From NCBI RefSeq assembly GCF_004349215.1, contig NZ_SMKU01000015.1, forward strand, positions 1 to 59,375: a stretch of DNA of 59,375 nt. The letters run 5' to 3'. Both the position numbers and the translations under genes were made by a program. The notes under the pieces are model-generated. The model had not been told where the DNA came from. It searched no databases and worked only from the letters and a program-made list of their open reading frames with translations. Below are positions 9,296-17,954 of this stretch, piece after piece. The first letter of the stretch is position 1. Every line of letters starts with the position of its first letter. The stretch comes from Actinomadura rubrisoli (GTDB lineage Bacteria > Actinomycetota > Actinomycetes > Streptosporangiales > Streptosporangiaceae).

Positions 9296-9301
9296 TAGGC
9301 T
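9296..9301 (+). promoter_or_regulatory. -10 box (TAGGCT) of leaderless glmS
   Basis: TAGGCT is followed by exactly 7 nt and then the ATG of glmS, placing the first transcribed base at the start codon. No glmS ribozyme or leader can fit in the predicted mRNA. Confidence 0.65.
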
Positions 9302-9308
9302 GGCCACC

Positions 9309-11153
9309 ATGTGCGGAATCGTGGGTTACGTGGGCGGCAGGCCGGCGCTCGACGTCGTGGTCGAGGGGCTGGCGCGGCTGGAGTACCGCGGCTACGACTC
9401 GGCCGGGGTGGCCGTGCTGGCCGACGGGCGGCTGGGGACGGCGAAGCGCGCGGGCAAGCTCGTCAACCTGAGGGGCGCCCTGGAGGAGGACCCGCCCCCG
9501 GCGGGGACGCTCGGCATGGGCCACACGCGGTGGGCGACGCACGGCGCGCCGAACGACCGCAACGCCCACCCGCACCTCGACTGCGCCGGCTCCGTCGCGG
9601 TGATCCACAACGGGATCATCGAGAACTTCGCCGCGCTGCGCGGCGAGCTGGAGGAGGCCGGCCACAAGCTCGGGTCCGACACCGACACCGAGGCCGTCGC
9701 CCACCTGCTGGAGGACGAGCTGAAGTCCGGCGGCGACCTGGCCGCGGCGATGCGCCGCGTCTGCGGGCGGCTGGAGGGCGCGTTCACGCTGGTCGCGATG
9801 CACACCGGCGACCCCGGCCTGGTGGTGGGCGCGCGCCGCAACTCGCCGCTGGTGGTGGGCGTCGGGGACGGCGAGAACTTCCTCGCCAGCGACGTCGCCG
9901 CGTTCATCGCCCATACCCGGGACGCGATCGAGCTGGGCCAGGACCAGATCGTCGAGCTGCGCGCCGACGGGGTGACGGTCACCGACTTCGAGGGCCGCCC
10001 CGCCGAGGTGAAGGAGTACCACGTCGACTGGGACGTGTCGGCCGCGGAGAAGGGCGGCTACGACTACTTCATGCTCAAGGAGATCGCCGAGCAGCCGCGG
10101 GCCGTCGCCGACACCCTGCTCGGGCGGATCGGGACCGACGGCCGGCTCACCCTGGACGAGATGCGCATCTCCGACCGGGAGCTCCGCGACGTCGACAAGA
10201 TCATCATCGTGGCGTGCGGGACGTCGTACCACGCCGGGCTGATCGCCAAGTACGCGATCGAGCACTGGGCCGGGCTGCCCTGCGAGGTCGAGCTGGCCAG
10301 CGAGTTCCGCTACCGGGACGCGATCCTGTCGCCGACCACGCTGGTCATCGCGATCTCCCAGTCGGGCGAGACGATGGACGCGCTGATGGCCGTCCGGCAC
10401 GCCCGCGAGCAGAAGGCCAAGCTCCTGGGCATCTGCAACGTCAACGGCTCCACGCTGCCGCGCGAGTGCGACGGCGTCCTGTACACCCACGCCGGGCCGG
10501 AGATCGCGGTCGCGTCCACGAAGGCGTTCCTGACGCAGCTGGTCGCGGTCTACCTGATCGCGCTCTACATCGCGCAGGTGCGGGGCACCAAGTGGGGCGA
10601 CGAGGTCTTCGCGATGGTGCAGCTCCTGGAGCGGATGCCGGAGAAGGTGGAGAAGGTCCTGGAGACGATGGAGCCGGTCCGGGAGCTGGCCCGGTCGCTG
10701 GCGGGGGAGCGGTGCGTGCTGTTCCTCGGCCGCCACGTCGGGTTCCCGGTCGCGCTGGAGGGCGCGCTGAAGCTCAAGGAGCTGGCGTACATGCACGCCG
10801 AGGGCTTCGCCGCCGGCGAGCTCAAGCACGGCCCGATCGCGCTGATCGAGGCCGGGCTGCCCGTCGTGGTGGTCGTCCCGCCGCGGGCCCGGGACGTGCT
10901 GCACGACAAGATCGTCTCCAACATCCAGGAGATCCGCGCCCGGGGCGCCCGGACGATCGTGATCGCCGAGGAGGGCGACGCGTCGGTCGAGCCGTACGCC
11001 GACACGCTGATCAGCGTGCCCGCCGTCCCGACGCTGCTCCAGCCGCTGGTCACGACCGTCCCGCTCCAGGTGTTCGCGTGCGAGCTGGCCACGGCCAAGG
11101 GCCACGACGTCGACCAGCCGCGCAACCTGGCCAAGTCCGTCACGGTCGAATAG
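9309..11153 (+). CDS. glmS: Glutamine-fructose-6-phosphate aminotransferase (isomerizing)
   Basis: Makes glucosamine-6-phosphate from fructose-6-phosphate and glutamine, entry to UDP-GlcNAc synthesis. The 614-residue protein starts MCGIVGYVGG, so Cys is the catalytic N-terminal residue after Met removal. The class II amidotransferase domain (about 1-240) has GHTRWATHG and HNGIIENF; two SIS sugar-isomerase domains follow (CGTSYHAGL, SQSGETMDAL, SSTKAFLTQL-like VASTKAFLTQL, and the C-terminal PRNLAKSVTVE). Complete. A degenerate 8-bp repeat begins at its stop codon. Confidence 0.98.
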   Translation: MCGIVGYVGGRPALDVVVEGLARLEYRGYDSAGVAVLADGRLGTAKRAGKLVNLRGALEEDPPPAGTLGMGHTRWATHGAPNDRNAHPHLDCAGSVAVIHNGIIENFAALRGELEEAGHKLGSDTDTEAVAHLLEDELKSGGDLAAAMRRVCGRLEGAFTLVAMHTGDPGLVVGARRNSPLVVGVGDGENFLASDVAAFIAHTRDAIELGQDQIVELRADGVTVTDFEGRPAEVKEYHVDWDVSAAEKGGYDYFMLKEIAEQPRAVADTLLGRIGTDGRLTLDEMRISDRELRDVDKIIIVACGTSYHAGLIAKYAIEHWAGLPCEVELASEFRYRDAILSPTTLVIAISQSGETMDALMAVRHAREQKAKLLGICNVNGSTLPRECDGVLYTHAGPEIAVASTKAFLTQLVAVYLIALYIAQVRGTKWGDEVFAMVQLLERMPEKVEKVLETMEPVRELARSLAGERCVLFLGRHVGFPVALEGALKLKELAYMHAEGFAAGELKHGPIALIEAGLPVVVVVPPRARDVLHDKIVSNIQEIRARGARTIVIAEEGDASVEPYADTLISVPAVPTLLQPLVTTVPLQVFACELATAKGHDVDQPRNLAKSVTVE

Positions 11154-11174
11154 CGGTATAGCGGGATAACGGCC
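11151..11174. repeat. Degenerate 8-bp tandem repeat including the glmS stop codon
   Basis: TAGCGGTA, TAGCGGGA and TAACGGCC, the first TAG being the stop codon of glmS. The first two units match at 7 of 8 bases and the third is more divergent, so this is a weaker example of the stop-proximal repeats. Confidence 0.45.
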
Positions 11175-11255
11175 CGATAACAGACCGTATCGCCCGGAAC
11201 CACCCGTCACCGGGCCGCGTCGCAGGGGAAGCCCTGGCGCGGCGGGAGGTGGCGG

Positions 11256-12224
11256 GTGTTCGGGATCGAGGCGCGCGGCGTGGCGCGGAGCTTCGGCACG
11301 GTGCACGCCCTGCGCGGGCTCGACCTCACCGTGCCGTACGGGCAGGTCACGGCCCTGGTCGGACCGAACGGCGCGGGCAAGACCACGCTCCTGCTCATCC
11401 TCGCGACCCTGCTCGGCCCGGACGAGGGCCTCGTGCGGATCGCGGGTCATGACGTCCGCACCCATCCCCGCCAGGCGCGCGACGCGCTCGGCTGGATGCC
11501 CGACACGTTCGGCGTGTACGACCAGCTGACGGTGGACGAGTACCTCGCGTTCTTCGCCGACGCCTACGGGCTGCCCAAGGACGAGCGGCCGCGCCGGATC
11601 CGGGCGCTGCTGTCCCTCGTCCACCTGGACGACCACCTCGGGCGGCCCGTCCACGCCTTGTCGCGCGGGCAGAAGCAGCGGCTCGGCGTGGCGCGGGCCC
11701 TCGTGCACCGTCCGCGCGTCCTGCTGCTGGACGAGCCCGCCTCCGGCCTCGACCCGCGCTCGCGCGTGGAGCTGCGCGACCTGCTGCGGGCGCTGGCGGC
11801 CGACGGGGTCGCCGTGCTGGTGTCCAGCCACATCCTCAGCGAGCTGGAGGAGATCGCCGACCGGGTCGTCCTGGTCGACCACGGCCGGACGGTCGGCGAG
11901 CACGCCATGGCCGACCTCGCGGGCGCAGCCGCCGGCGTCCGCTGGCGGATCCGCTCCCTCGATCCCGAACGCCTGGCCCGCGCCCTCCCCGCCGCCCTCG
12001 AAGCCGCCCTCGACCCACCCGTGCCCAGCACGCCGGGCGGACCGGGCGGACCGGAGCCTGTTCGTGACCTTCCGGGCGGTGCCGAGGTCGGGCCGCTCAC
12101 CGAGACCGAGGCGGCCGCGCTGCTGGCGGCGCTGGTCACCCGGGGCGTCCCGGTGACCGGTCTCGCGCCGGCCGGCAGCGCGCTGGAGTCGGCCTACCTG
12201 GCGATGACGGAGAACCGGAGGTGA
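11256..12224 (+). CDS. ABC transporter ATP-binding protein
   Basis: ATPase of a second ABC-2 system, 322 residues. Walker A GPNGAGKTT, signature LSRGQKQRLGVAR, Walker B VLLLDEPASGLDP and switch His in VSSHILSELEE. From about 220 the C-terminal region is long and Pro/Gly-rich (TPGGPGGPEP) and ends ALESAYLAMTENRR, as in NosF/CcmA-like and Gld-type ATPases. GTG start with GGAGGT 7 nt upstream. The permease gene follows after 7 nt, so they form an operon. Confidence 0.92.
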   Translation: MFGIEARGVARSFGTVHALRGLDLTVPYGQVTALVGPNGAGKTTLLLILATLLGPDEGLVRIAGHDVRTHPRQARDALGWMPDTFGVYDQLTVDEYLAFFADAYGLPKDERPRRIRALLSLVHLDDHLGRPVHALSRGQKQRLGVARALVHRPRVLLLDEPASGLDPRSRVELRDLLRALAADGVAVLVSSHILSELEEIADRVVLVDHGRTVGEHAMADLAGAAAGVRWRIRSLDPERLARALPAALEAALDPPVPSTPGGPGGPEPVRDLPGGAEVGPLTETEAAALLAALVTRGVPVTGLAPAGSALESAYLAMTENRR

Positions 12225-12231
12225 GCGGGCG

Positions 12232-13188
12232 ATGACCCTGCGGGGGATCGGCCTGGTGGCGCGGCAGGAGATCAGGACCCGGCTGCGGACGGGCCGCTGG
12301 AAGGTGCTGCTCGGCGTCTGGTTCGTGGTCGTGAACGGTCTCGGCCTGCTGTTCCGGCTGGCGCTGGAGGCGGACGGCATCTCCTCGTTCGGAGAGCCCG
12401 GCGTGCCGATGTTCGGCGGCGTCCTGCTCGGGGTGCTCGTCCTCACGCTGCTGGTCACCCCGGCGCTCGGCGCCCAGTCGATCAACGGCGACCGGGAGCG
12501 CGGCACGCTGGCCACCCTCCAGGTCACCCGGCTCGCGCCCGGCGACATCGCGGTCGGCAAGCTCGCCGCCGCCTGGGGGACGGGCCTGCTCATCCTGCTG
12601 CTGACGCTGCCCTGCGTGCTCTTTCCGGTCGCCGAGGGCGCGGTCGGACCGGGCCGCGCGCTGGTCGTGCTCGTCGTCATGGCCCTGCTCATCGGCATCG
12701 TGTGCGCCGTCTCGCAGGGCTGGTCGGCGCTGCTGGCACGCAGCATCACCTCGGTGCTCCTGTCGTACCTGACGGTGTTCGGGCTGATCGTCGGCACGCC
12801 GCTGCTGTTCACGATCGCGCTTCCCTTCGCCGCCGAGCGCCACGGCGTGGACGGCTACGACGAGGAGCGCACCGACCGTGTCTGGTGGCTGCTGGCGCCC
12901 AACCCCGTCGTCGTGCTGGCGGACGCGGCGCCGCGGCTGCCCAAGCGGACCGTCCGGTCCGGGGACGTGGTGTACACGCGGTCGCCGTCGTCGGACCCGC
13001 TGGGCGGCATCAGCCGCGAGGTGCGCCAGATCCATGCGGGCGACGACGCGGGCCCGGATCCGGAATTGCCGGTCTGGCCGTACGGGCTGGCCTTCGATCT
13101 GGCCATCGCCGCGGGCGCGGTCTGGATATCGGCGGCACGGCTGCGCACGCCCCTCCACCGCGTTCCGAAGGGCGTCCGTGTGGCCTGA
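12232..13188 (+). CDS. ABC transporter permease
   Basis: Membrane partner of the preceding ATPase, 318 residues. Begins MTLRGIGLVARQEIRTRLRTGRWKVL, then hydrophobic helices at about 25-43, 57-75, 100-125, 140-160 and 175-200. The loop INGDRERGTLATLQVTRL after helix 2 is the typical coupling motif of ABC-2/NosY-like permeases. A long soluble stretch (about 210-285) precedes a final hydrophobic segment. The substrate cannot be inferred. Confidence 0.88.
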   Translation: MTLRGIGLVARQEIRTRLRTGRWKVLLGVWFVVVNGLGLLFRLALEADGISSFGEPGVPMFGGVLLGVLVLTLLVTPALGAQSINGDRERGTLATLQVTRLAPGDIAVGKLAAAWGTGLLILLLTLPCVLFPVAEGAVGPGRALVVLVVMALLIGIVCAVSQGWSALLARSITSVLLSYLTVFGLIVGTPLLFTIALPFAAERHGVDGYDEERTDRVWWLLAPNPVVVLADAAPRLPKRTVRSGDVVYTRSPSSDPLGGISREVRQIHAGDDAGPDPELPVWPYGLAFDLAIAAGAVWISAARLRTPLHRVPKGVRVA

Positions 13189-13189
13189 A

Positions 13190-13213
13190 TCTCAATTCGG
13201 CGATGAATTGAGA
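13190..13213 (+). terminator. Terminator hairpin after the ABC permease
   Basis: Perfect 9-bp inverted repeat TCTCAATTC, loop GGCGAT, GAATTGAGA, beginning just after the permease stop. It is strikingly AT-rich for this genome. It lies between convergent transcripts (ABC operon and DUF397 gene), so it may serve both. Confidence 0.6.
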
Positions 13214-13234
13214 ATCTCAGTCAGGGTGGAACTC

Positions 13235-13453
13235 TCAAGGGCGGTCGTGCCGGCCGCCCTTGACCTCGTCGGTGAACGCCCGCCATTCCCCGGGCCCGAA
13301 CTCCAGCCGGTATGCGGCTCCCTCGTTCGCCCCGTGACTGTCGCGCACGGAGATCACCTCGCCGTCAATGCGCGCGATCTCGACGCATCCGTTGCTGGCG
13401 CCGCATCGGGTGCTCCTCCTCCATCGGGCGGGCGGTGTCGCATCGAAACTCAT
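13235..13453 (-). CDS. DUF397 domain protein (second copy)
   Basis: Small 72-residue DUF397 protein: ARWRRSTRCGASNGCVEIARIDG, then VRDSHGANEGAAYRLEFGPGEWRAF. In streptomycetes such proteins are encoded beside WhiJ-like XRE regulators and act with them; that function is family knowledge, not shown here. ATG start with GGAG 5-6 nt upstream; an upstream extension to 13546 is possible but lacks a better signal. It lies 260 nt downstream of the first DUF397 gene, with a hairpin between them. Confidence 0.8.
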   Translation of the reverse strand: MSFDATPPARWRRSTRCGASNGCVEIARIDGEVISVRDSHGANEGAAYRLEFGPGEWRAFTDEVKGGRHDRP

Positions 13454-13612
13454 TCCGGCTCCTGCCTCGAAAGTTGCATCTGCCCGCGGCCGCGCTGCCG
13501 GTGACTCAAGCACACGGTAACAAGATCGCCGGAAACGGGTGATCATCGACGGCCCGGTGGTGCCGGTGGGACGGGCGGGACGAGGTAGGCCCAGGGTTTG
13601 GTGTGGGACGGC

Positions 13613-13657
13613 GGCGAGCCGGGCCCGGCGGGCGCTCGCCCCCTGGCCCGGCTCGCC
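13613..13657. terminator. Strong hairpin between the two DUF397 genes
   Basis: Perfect 13-bp inverted repeat (13613-13625 with 13645-13657; arm GGCGAGCCGGGCC) with a 19-nt loop. It would stop or attenuate read-through from the XRE-DUF397 pair into the distal DUF397 gene. Confidence 0.55.
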
Positions 13658-13713
13658 CGGCGCCGGCCGGGCCCTGCCTCAAGCGACGAGGTCAGAGCGC
13701 CGGCCGAGCACCG

Positions 13714-13932
13714 TCAGCCCACGTCGAATTCGCCCTTCTTGGCTCGTTCGACGAAGTCGCGCCACTCTCCACGGGAGAAGGACAGGACCGGGCTCTGCGT
13801 TCCGTGCTTCGCGTCCCGCGCCCCGACGAAAGGGGACGGACCGGCCAATGTGGCCACTTCGACGCAGGTGTTGCTCGCCCCGCAGTGGGCGCTTCTCCGC
13901 CATTGCGGAACAGGAGTGGCGAAAGGGGACAC
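13714..13932 (-). CDS. DUF397 domain protein (first copy)
   Basis: Another 72-residue DUF397 protein: QWRRSAHCGASNTCVEVATLAG, then VGARDAKHGTQSPVLSFSRGEWRDFVERAKKGEFDVG. The WRRS.HCGASN.CVE core is shared with the second copy. It starts 40 nt after the XRE regulator gene, so the two are very likely co-transcribed as a regulator-partner pair. Confidence 0.85.
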   Translation of the reverse strand: MSPFATPVPQWRRSAHCGASNTCVEVATLAGPSPFVGARDAKHGTQSPVLSFSRGEWRDFVERAKKGEFDVG

Positions 13933-13972
13933 CAGGAGCCTTTCACATGGTTAAAGCCACTCCGCGGACCCC

Positions 13973-14833
13973 TTACCAGGCGTCTCTGACCTCGATGATG
14001 CGCCGCCGGGAATCGGCGGCGTTCAGGGCCTGACCTGCAAGGCTTGTATAGGCGAGCCTGTACATATAAGTAACAGTCTCATCCGCAAAGTGGCTGATTG
14101 TCAGCGATTCGGTGTGCACGATATCAGGAAAGACGATGTCATGCACCGGTGAGAATTCCAGCAGAATAAACGTTTCCGCCAGCACCGAGTGGGCGCCGTC
14201 CAGCGGGAGTATCTGGACGTTCACGCCCGGAAGCTCTGCCATCCTGCGGAGATGTTCGAGCTGCTCGCGCATGACCTTGCGGTCGCCGATCCGGCGCCGC
14301 AGAACCGCTTCGTCGAGAACCACCGACAGTTCCAGCGGATTCGCGCGGCGCAGGAGTTCCTGGCGCCGAATCCGCACCTCGACCCTGCGCTCCAGTTCCT
14401 GGGGCGGAAGGGTCGCGAGAGCACTCCATCCACCGATCACGTGCCGCGCGTAACTCTCCGTCTGGAGCAGCCCCGGGATGACGGTGCTGCCCCATTCCCG
14501 GACGGCCGTGGCCTCCGACTCCAGGGCGATGAAGTCCGCGAGCGGGCTCGGCAGGTCGCGGTAGTCCTCCCACCAGCCCCGTTCGGCGGCGTCGTGCGCC
14601 AGGGAGACGAGGTCGTCGTGCCGGGCGCCGTCGATCTCGTAAAGGTCGAGGAGGCGGCGTACATCGCTGATCTTCGCGCCGGTCCGCGCGTTCTCGATCC
14701 GGCTGACCTTGGCGGTGGACCAGGCCAGTCGCTCGGCGACCTCGTCTCCGGTGAGTCCCTTCCGCTCGCGCAGTCTCCGAAGTTCGGCGGCCAGCCGCCG
14801 CTGCCGGACGGAGGGACCTCGGGAAGTGCTCAT
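13973..14833 (-). CDS. XRE-family regulator with DUF5753 C-terminal domain
   Basis: WhiJ-like DNA-binding regulator, 286 residues. Residues 10-65 are an XRE helix-turn-helix (LRRLRERKGLTGDEVAERLAWSTAKVSRIENARTG). The remaining 200 form the DUF5753 domain (FIALESEATAVREWGSTVIPGLLQTESYARHV, ERRVEVRIRRQELL, PGVNVQILPLDGAH). ATG start with GGAGAGG about 10 nt upstream; an upstream reading to 14908 has no family support. DUF397 gene directly downstream. Such pairs act in developmental or antibiotic regulation in streptomycetes; the target here is unknown. Confidence 0.9.
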   Translation of the reverse strand: MSTSRGPSVRQRRLAAELRRLRERKGLTGDEVAERLAWSTAKVSRIENARTGAKISDVRRLLDLYEIDGARHDDLVSLAHDAAERGWWEDYRDLPSPLADFIALESEATAVREWGSTVIPGLLQTESYARHVIGGWSALATLPPQELERRVEVRIRRQELLRRANPLELSVVLDEAVLRRRIGDRKVMREQLEHLRRMAELPGVNVQILPLDGAHSVLAETFILLEFSPVHDIVFPDIVHTESLTISHFADETVTYMYRLAYTSLAGQALNAADSRRRIIEVRDAW

Positions 14834-14926
14834 TGCCGGAGCCTCTCCAGTCCTCGACGGACTGTTCTGGGCGCATTCTGCCGCACGGGGGCGCGGCAGT
14901 GCGAACACATCGGACCGATGAACGCG

Positions 14927-14932
14927 ATTCTA
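14927..14932 (-). promoter_or_regulatory. Candidate -10 box of the XRE regulator gene
   Basis: TAGAAT on the minus strand fits TANNNT and would give a leader of about 85 nt. A TTGCAT with AATCTT 17 nt further on is an alternative -35/-10 pair overlapping the palindrome at 14962. Confidence 0.4.
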
Positions 14933-14961
14933 CGGCCGAAGATTCTTTTGCGCACTTGGCA

Positions 14962-14974
14962 ATGCAACTTGCAT
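14962..14974. promoter_or_regulatory. Palindromic candidate operator for the XRE regulator
   Basis: ATGCAA-C-TTGCAT is a perfect 13-bp palindrome. A related ACTTGGCA lies 13 bp before its ACTTGCAT half, in the AT-rich island upstream of the regulator. The position suggests autoregulation, which is inference. Confidence 0.5.
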
Positions 14975-15148
14975 CGAAATTTTCGGAGCCGCCGGAAGCC
15001 GCGGGAAGCCGCGTCCGGGCGGCCTACCGGCGTCACGTGGGACGGGCCCGCACGTCCCCCTGCGGAACGGCCCGGCGCGGTTGCGGAGAGCGCTCGCGTG
15101 GCACGCTAAGGATGTGATCGGCGGGACGGCGCGGGTGGGGAGCTGCGG

Positions 15149-16633
15149 ATGAGGTACGCGCACGAGGTCGGCAAGGTGCGGGCGGCGGAGCGGGCCCTGA
15201 TGGCACGGCTGCCGGAGGGCACGCTGATGCAGCGCGCCGCCGCCGGCCTGGCGTCGACCTGCGCCCGGCTCCTGCCCGCCGTGTACGGGGCGCGCGTGGT
15301 GCTCCTCGTGGGCGGCGGCGACAACGGCGGCGACGCCCTGCACGCGGGGGCGCGGCTGGCCCGCCGCGGCGCCCGCGTGTCCGCCGTCCAGGCGGGCTCC
15401 AAGATCCACCAGGAGGGCCTGGCGGCGCTGCGGGCCGGCGGGGGCCGCCTGCTGGAAGCGGAGGCCGACGGCGCCGCGGCGATCGAGGCGGCCGACCTGA
15501 TCATCGACGGGCTGACCGGGATCGGCGGGACGGGCGGCCTGCGCGAGCCCCACGCCACTCTGGCCGCGCAGGCGTCGCAGGCCACCGGCCTGGTCGTCGC
15601 GTGCGACGTGCCGAGCGGTGTGGACGCGGGGACCGGGCGGGTCGAGGGCGCGGCCGTCCACGCCGACGTGACCGTCACGTTCGGGACCTACAAGGCCGGG
15701 CTGCTGATCGACCCCGGCGCGTCCCGCTGCGGCGTGGTCGAGCTGATCGACATCGGCCTCGGCGGCGACCTGCCCGATCCGGACGTGGTGGCGCCCTGGC
15801 CGGTGGACGTCCAGCCGCCCGAGCCGGGGCCCGAGTCCGACAAGTACCGGCGCGGCGTGGTCGGGATCCTCGCGGGCGGCGACGAGTTCACCGGCGCGGC
15901 CGTCCTGTGCACCGGGGGCGCGGTGCGGGGCGGCGCGGGCATGGTGCGGTTCGCGTCCGCGGCGCATCCGGTCGAGCTGGTCCGGCACCGCTGGCCCGAG
16001 GCCGTCACCACGGTGATCGAGGCGGGCCCGGCTTCCGGAGGCGAGATCCTGGAGCGGGTCGGGCGGGTGCAGGCGTGGGTCGTCGGCCCCGGCCTCGGCA
16101 CGGGCGAGGCGGCGGAGTCGCTGCTGGAGGCCGCCCTCGCCACCGAGCTGCCCGTGCTGGTGGACGCGGACGGGCTCACCGTCCTCGCGCGCCGCCGCGA
16201 CCTGCTCCGCCGGCAGGCGCCGACCGTCCTCACCCCGCACGCGGGCGAGCTGTCCCGGCTCGTCGGCGCCGACCGCGAGGCGATCGAGGCGCGCCGGCTG
16301 GAGCACGTCCGGCGGGCGGCGGCCGAGCTCTCGGCGACCGTCCTGCTCAAGGGCTCGACGACCCTGGTCGCCGAGCAGGACCGTCCAGTGCGGGCGAACC
16401 CCACCGGGACGTCCCGGCTGGCCACGGCCGGCACCGGCGACGTCCTGTCCGGCCTGATCGGCGCCCTGCTGGCCGGCGGGATGGCCGCGCTCGACGCGGC
16501 GGCCGCGGGCGCCTACCTGCACGGCCTGGCCGCCCGCCTGGCCTCCTCGCCCGGGTCCCACCCGTCCGGGTCCCCGATCAGCGCCGGCGACGTCATCACG
16601 GCCCTCCCGGACGCCTTCCGCGCCCTCCTCTGA
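15149..16633 (+). CDS. nnr: Bifunctional NAD(P)H-hydrate epimerase / ADP-dependent dehydratase
   Basis: Repairs hydrated NADH and NADPH. The N-terminal epimerase domain (1-210, YjeF_N) has LVGGGDNGGDALHAGARLARRG, DGLTGIGGTGGLR and CDVPSGVDAGTG. The C-terminal dehydratase domain (from about 230, ribokinase-like) has GVVGILAGGDEFTGAAVL, GPGLGTGEAAE, DADGLTVLA, TPHAGELSRL and the catalytic NPTGTSRLATAGTGDVLSGLIGALLA. The 494-residue length is normal for the fused enzyme. ATG start with GGGGAG 6 nt upstream. alr follows, as in Mycobacterium. Confidence 0.96.
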   Translation: MRYAHEVGKVRAAERALMARLPEGTLMQRAAAGLASTCARLLPAVYGARVVLLVGGGDNGGDALHAGARLARRGARVSAVQAGSKIHQEGLAALRAGGGRLLEAEADGAAAIEAADLIIDGLTGIGGTGGLREPHATLAAQASQATGLVVACDVPSGVDAGTGRVEGAAVHADVTVTFGTYKAGLLIDPGASRCGVVELIDIGLGGDLPDPDVVAPWPVDVQPPEPGPESDKYRRGVVGILAGGDEFTGAAVLCTGGAVRGGAGMVRFASAAHPVELVRHRWPEAVTTVIEAGPASGGEILERVGRVQAWVVGPGLGTGEAAESLLEAALATELPVLVDADGLTVLARRRDLLRRQAPTVLTPHAGELSRLVGADREAIEARRLEHVRRAAAELSATVLLKGSTTLVAEQDRPVRANPTGTSRLATAGTGDVLSGLIGALLAGGMAALDAAAAGAYLHGLAARLASSPGSHPSGSPISAGDVITALPDAFRALL

Positions 16634-16817
16634 CCGCCTCCGCTCCGTGAGCGAACGGGATTCGGTCGTCCGGCGATGAACCAGGCAGGGGACATTCGCG
16701 TCATAGCGGGTATTGGGCACCGCGGGTGCTCACAGGACTACGGGGAACGTGCCATGGGGGCGTGAGCAGGACGAAGATGCTCCGGTCACGCCCCCGGGAA
16801 CGGCACACTGGGTGACC

Positions 16818-17942
16818 ATGAAGGTTCCAGCGAAGGCACGCGTCGATCTCGACGCCATCGGCGCCAACACCGCCCTGCTGCGCGAACGCGCCGGCGGGGC
16901 CGAGGTCATGGCCATGGTGAAGGCGGAGGCTTACGGGCACGGGCTGATCGAGGCGGGCCGCGCCGCGCTCGTCGGCGGCGCCACGTGGCTGGGCGTCGCC
17001 AGGCTCGCCGAGGCGGTCCGGCTGCGCGAGGCCGGGGTGACCGCCCCGACGCTGGTCTGCCTCGGCGTCCCCGGCGAGCCGTACGAGGAGGCCGTCGCGC
17101 GGGACGTCGACCTGGCCGCCGGCGCGATCTGGCTGATCGAGGAGATCGTCACGGCGGCCGAGCGGGCGGGACGCCCGGCCCGGGTGCACCTCAAGGCCGA
17201 CACGGGCATGAGCCGCGGCGGCACCGGCGAGCGGGACTGGCCCGCGCTGGTCGACGCCGCGCTGAAGGCCGAGGCCGCCGGCCACCTGCGGGTCGTCGGG
17301 GTCTTCTCGCACCTCGCCTGCGCGGACGAGCCGGGCCATCCGTCCGTCGCGGCCCAGCTCGGCACGTTCACCGCGATGCTGGAGCACGCCGAGCGGGCCG
17401 GGGCGCGCCTTGAGGTCCGGCACCTGGCGAACTCGCCGGCCCTGCTGACGCTCCCCGAGGCGCGGTTCGACCTCGTCCGGCCCGGGATCGCGGTGTACGG
17501 GCTGTCGCCGGTGCCCGAGCTCGGCTCGTTCGGGCTGCGGCCGGCGATGTCCCTGGTCGCGGACGCGGCGCTGGTGAAGCGCGTCCCGGCGGGCAGCGGC
17601 GTGTCGTACGGTCACGCCTACCACACCGAGCGGGAGACCACCCTGGCCGTCGTCCCGGCCGGATACGGGGACGGGGTCCCCAGGCACGGGTCCAACCTGC
17701 TGGAGGTCCTCGCCGCCGGGCGCCGGCGGCGGATCGCCGGGCGGGTCTGCATGGACCAGTTCGTCATCGACATCGGGGACGACGACCTGTCCGCGGGCGA
17801 TGAGATCCTCCTGTTCGGGCCGGGCGACGCCGGGGAGCCGACCGCGCAGGAGTGGGCGGACGCCCTGGGGACGATCTCGTATGAGATCGTCACCCGGATC
17901 GGTGCCCGTGTGCCGAGGGTGTACACGGGACGGGCGCTGTAG
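16818..17942 (+). CDS. alr: Alanine racemase
   Basis: PLP enzyme converting L-Ala to D-Ala for peptidoglycan. The 374-residue protein starts MKVPAKARVDLDAIGAN; the PLP lysine is in AMVKAEAYGHG (about 37). The catalytic tyrosine region is GVSYGHAYHTERETTLAVVPAGYGDG, and the C-terminal MDQFVIDIG and LGTISYEIVTRIGARVPRVY complete the family pattern. The start was chosen by that N-terminus; no good Shine-Dalgarno is present. First gene of a run (alr, hydrolase, tsaE) with short spacing. Confidence 0.97.
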   Translation: MKVPAKARVDLDAIGANTALLRERAGGAEVMAMVKAEAYGHGLIEAGRAALVGGATWLGVARLAEAVRLREAGVTAPTLVCLGVPGEPYEEAVARDVDLAAGAIWLIEEIVTAAERAGRPARVHLKADTGMSRGGTGERDWPALVDAALKAEAAGHLRVVGVFSHLACADEPGHPSVAAQLGTFTAMLEHAERAGARLEVRHLANSPALLTLPEARFDLVRPGIAVYGLSPVPELGSFGLRPAMSLVADAALVKRVPAGSGVSYGHAYHTERETTLAVVPAGYGDGVPRHGSNLLEVLAAGRRRRIAGRVCMDQFVIDIGDDDLSAGDEILLFGPGDAGEPTAQEWADALGTISYEIVTRIGARVPRVYTGRAL

Positions 17943-17954
17943 GGGGCCGCGCAC

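Larger units (their letters stand above)
14834..15148. other. Divergent intergenic region, XRE regulator / nnr
   Basis: No gene seen. The middle (about 14920-15000) is AT-rich against its surroundings and holds the likely promoter and operator of the XRE regulator. The part next to nnr is GC-rich and shows only the GGGGAG ribosome-binding site. Confidence 0.6.

Noticed and set aside
9240..9308. glmS ribozyme/riboswitch upstream of glmS
   Set aside because: A -10 box 7 nt before the ATG leaves no leader, and no ribozyme-like conserved sequence is seen.
9255..12812. Very long minus-strand frame across glmS and the ABC genes
   Set aside because: Shadow frame: composition is Arg/Pro/Gly/His-rich without domains, and it runs against three clearly coding plus-strand genes.
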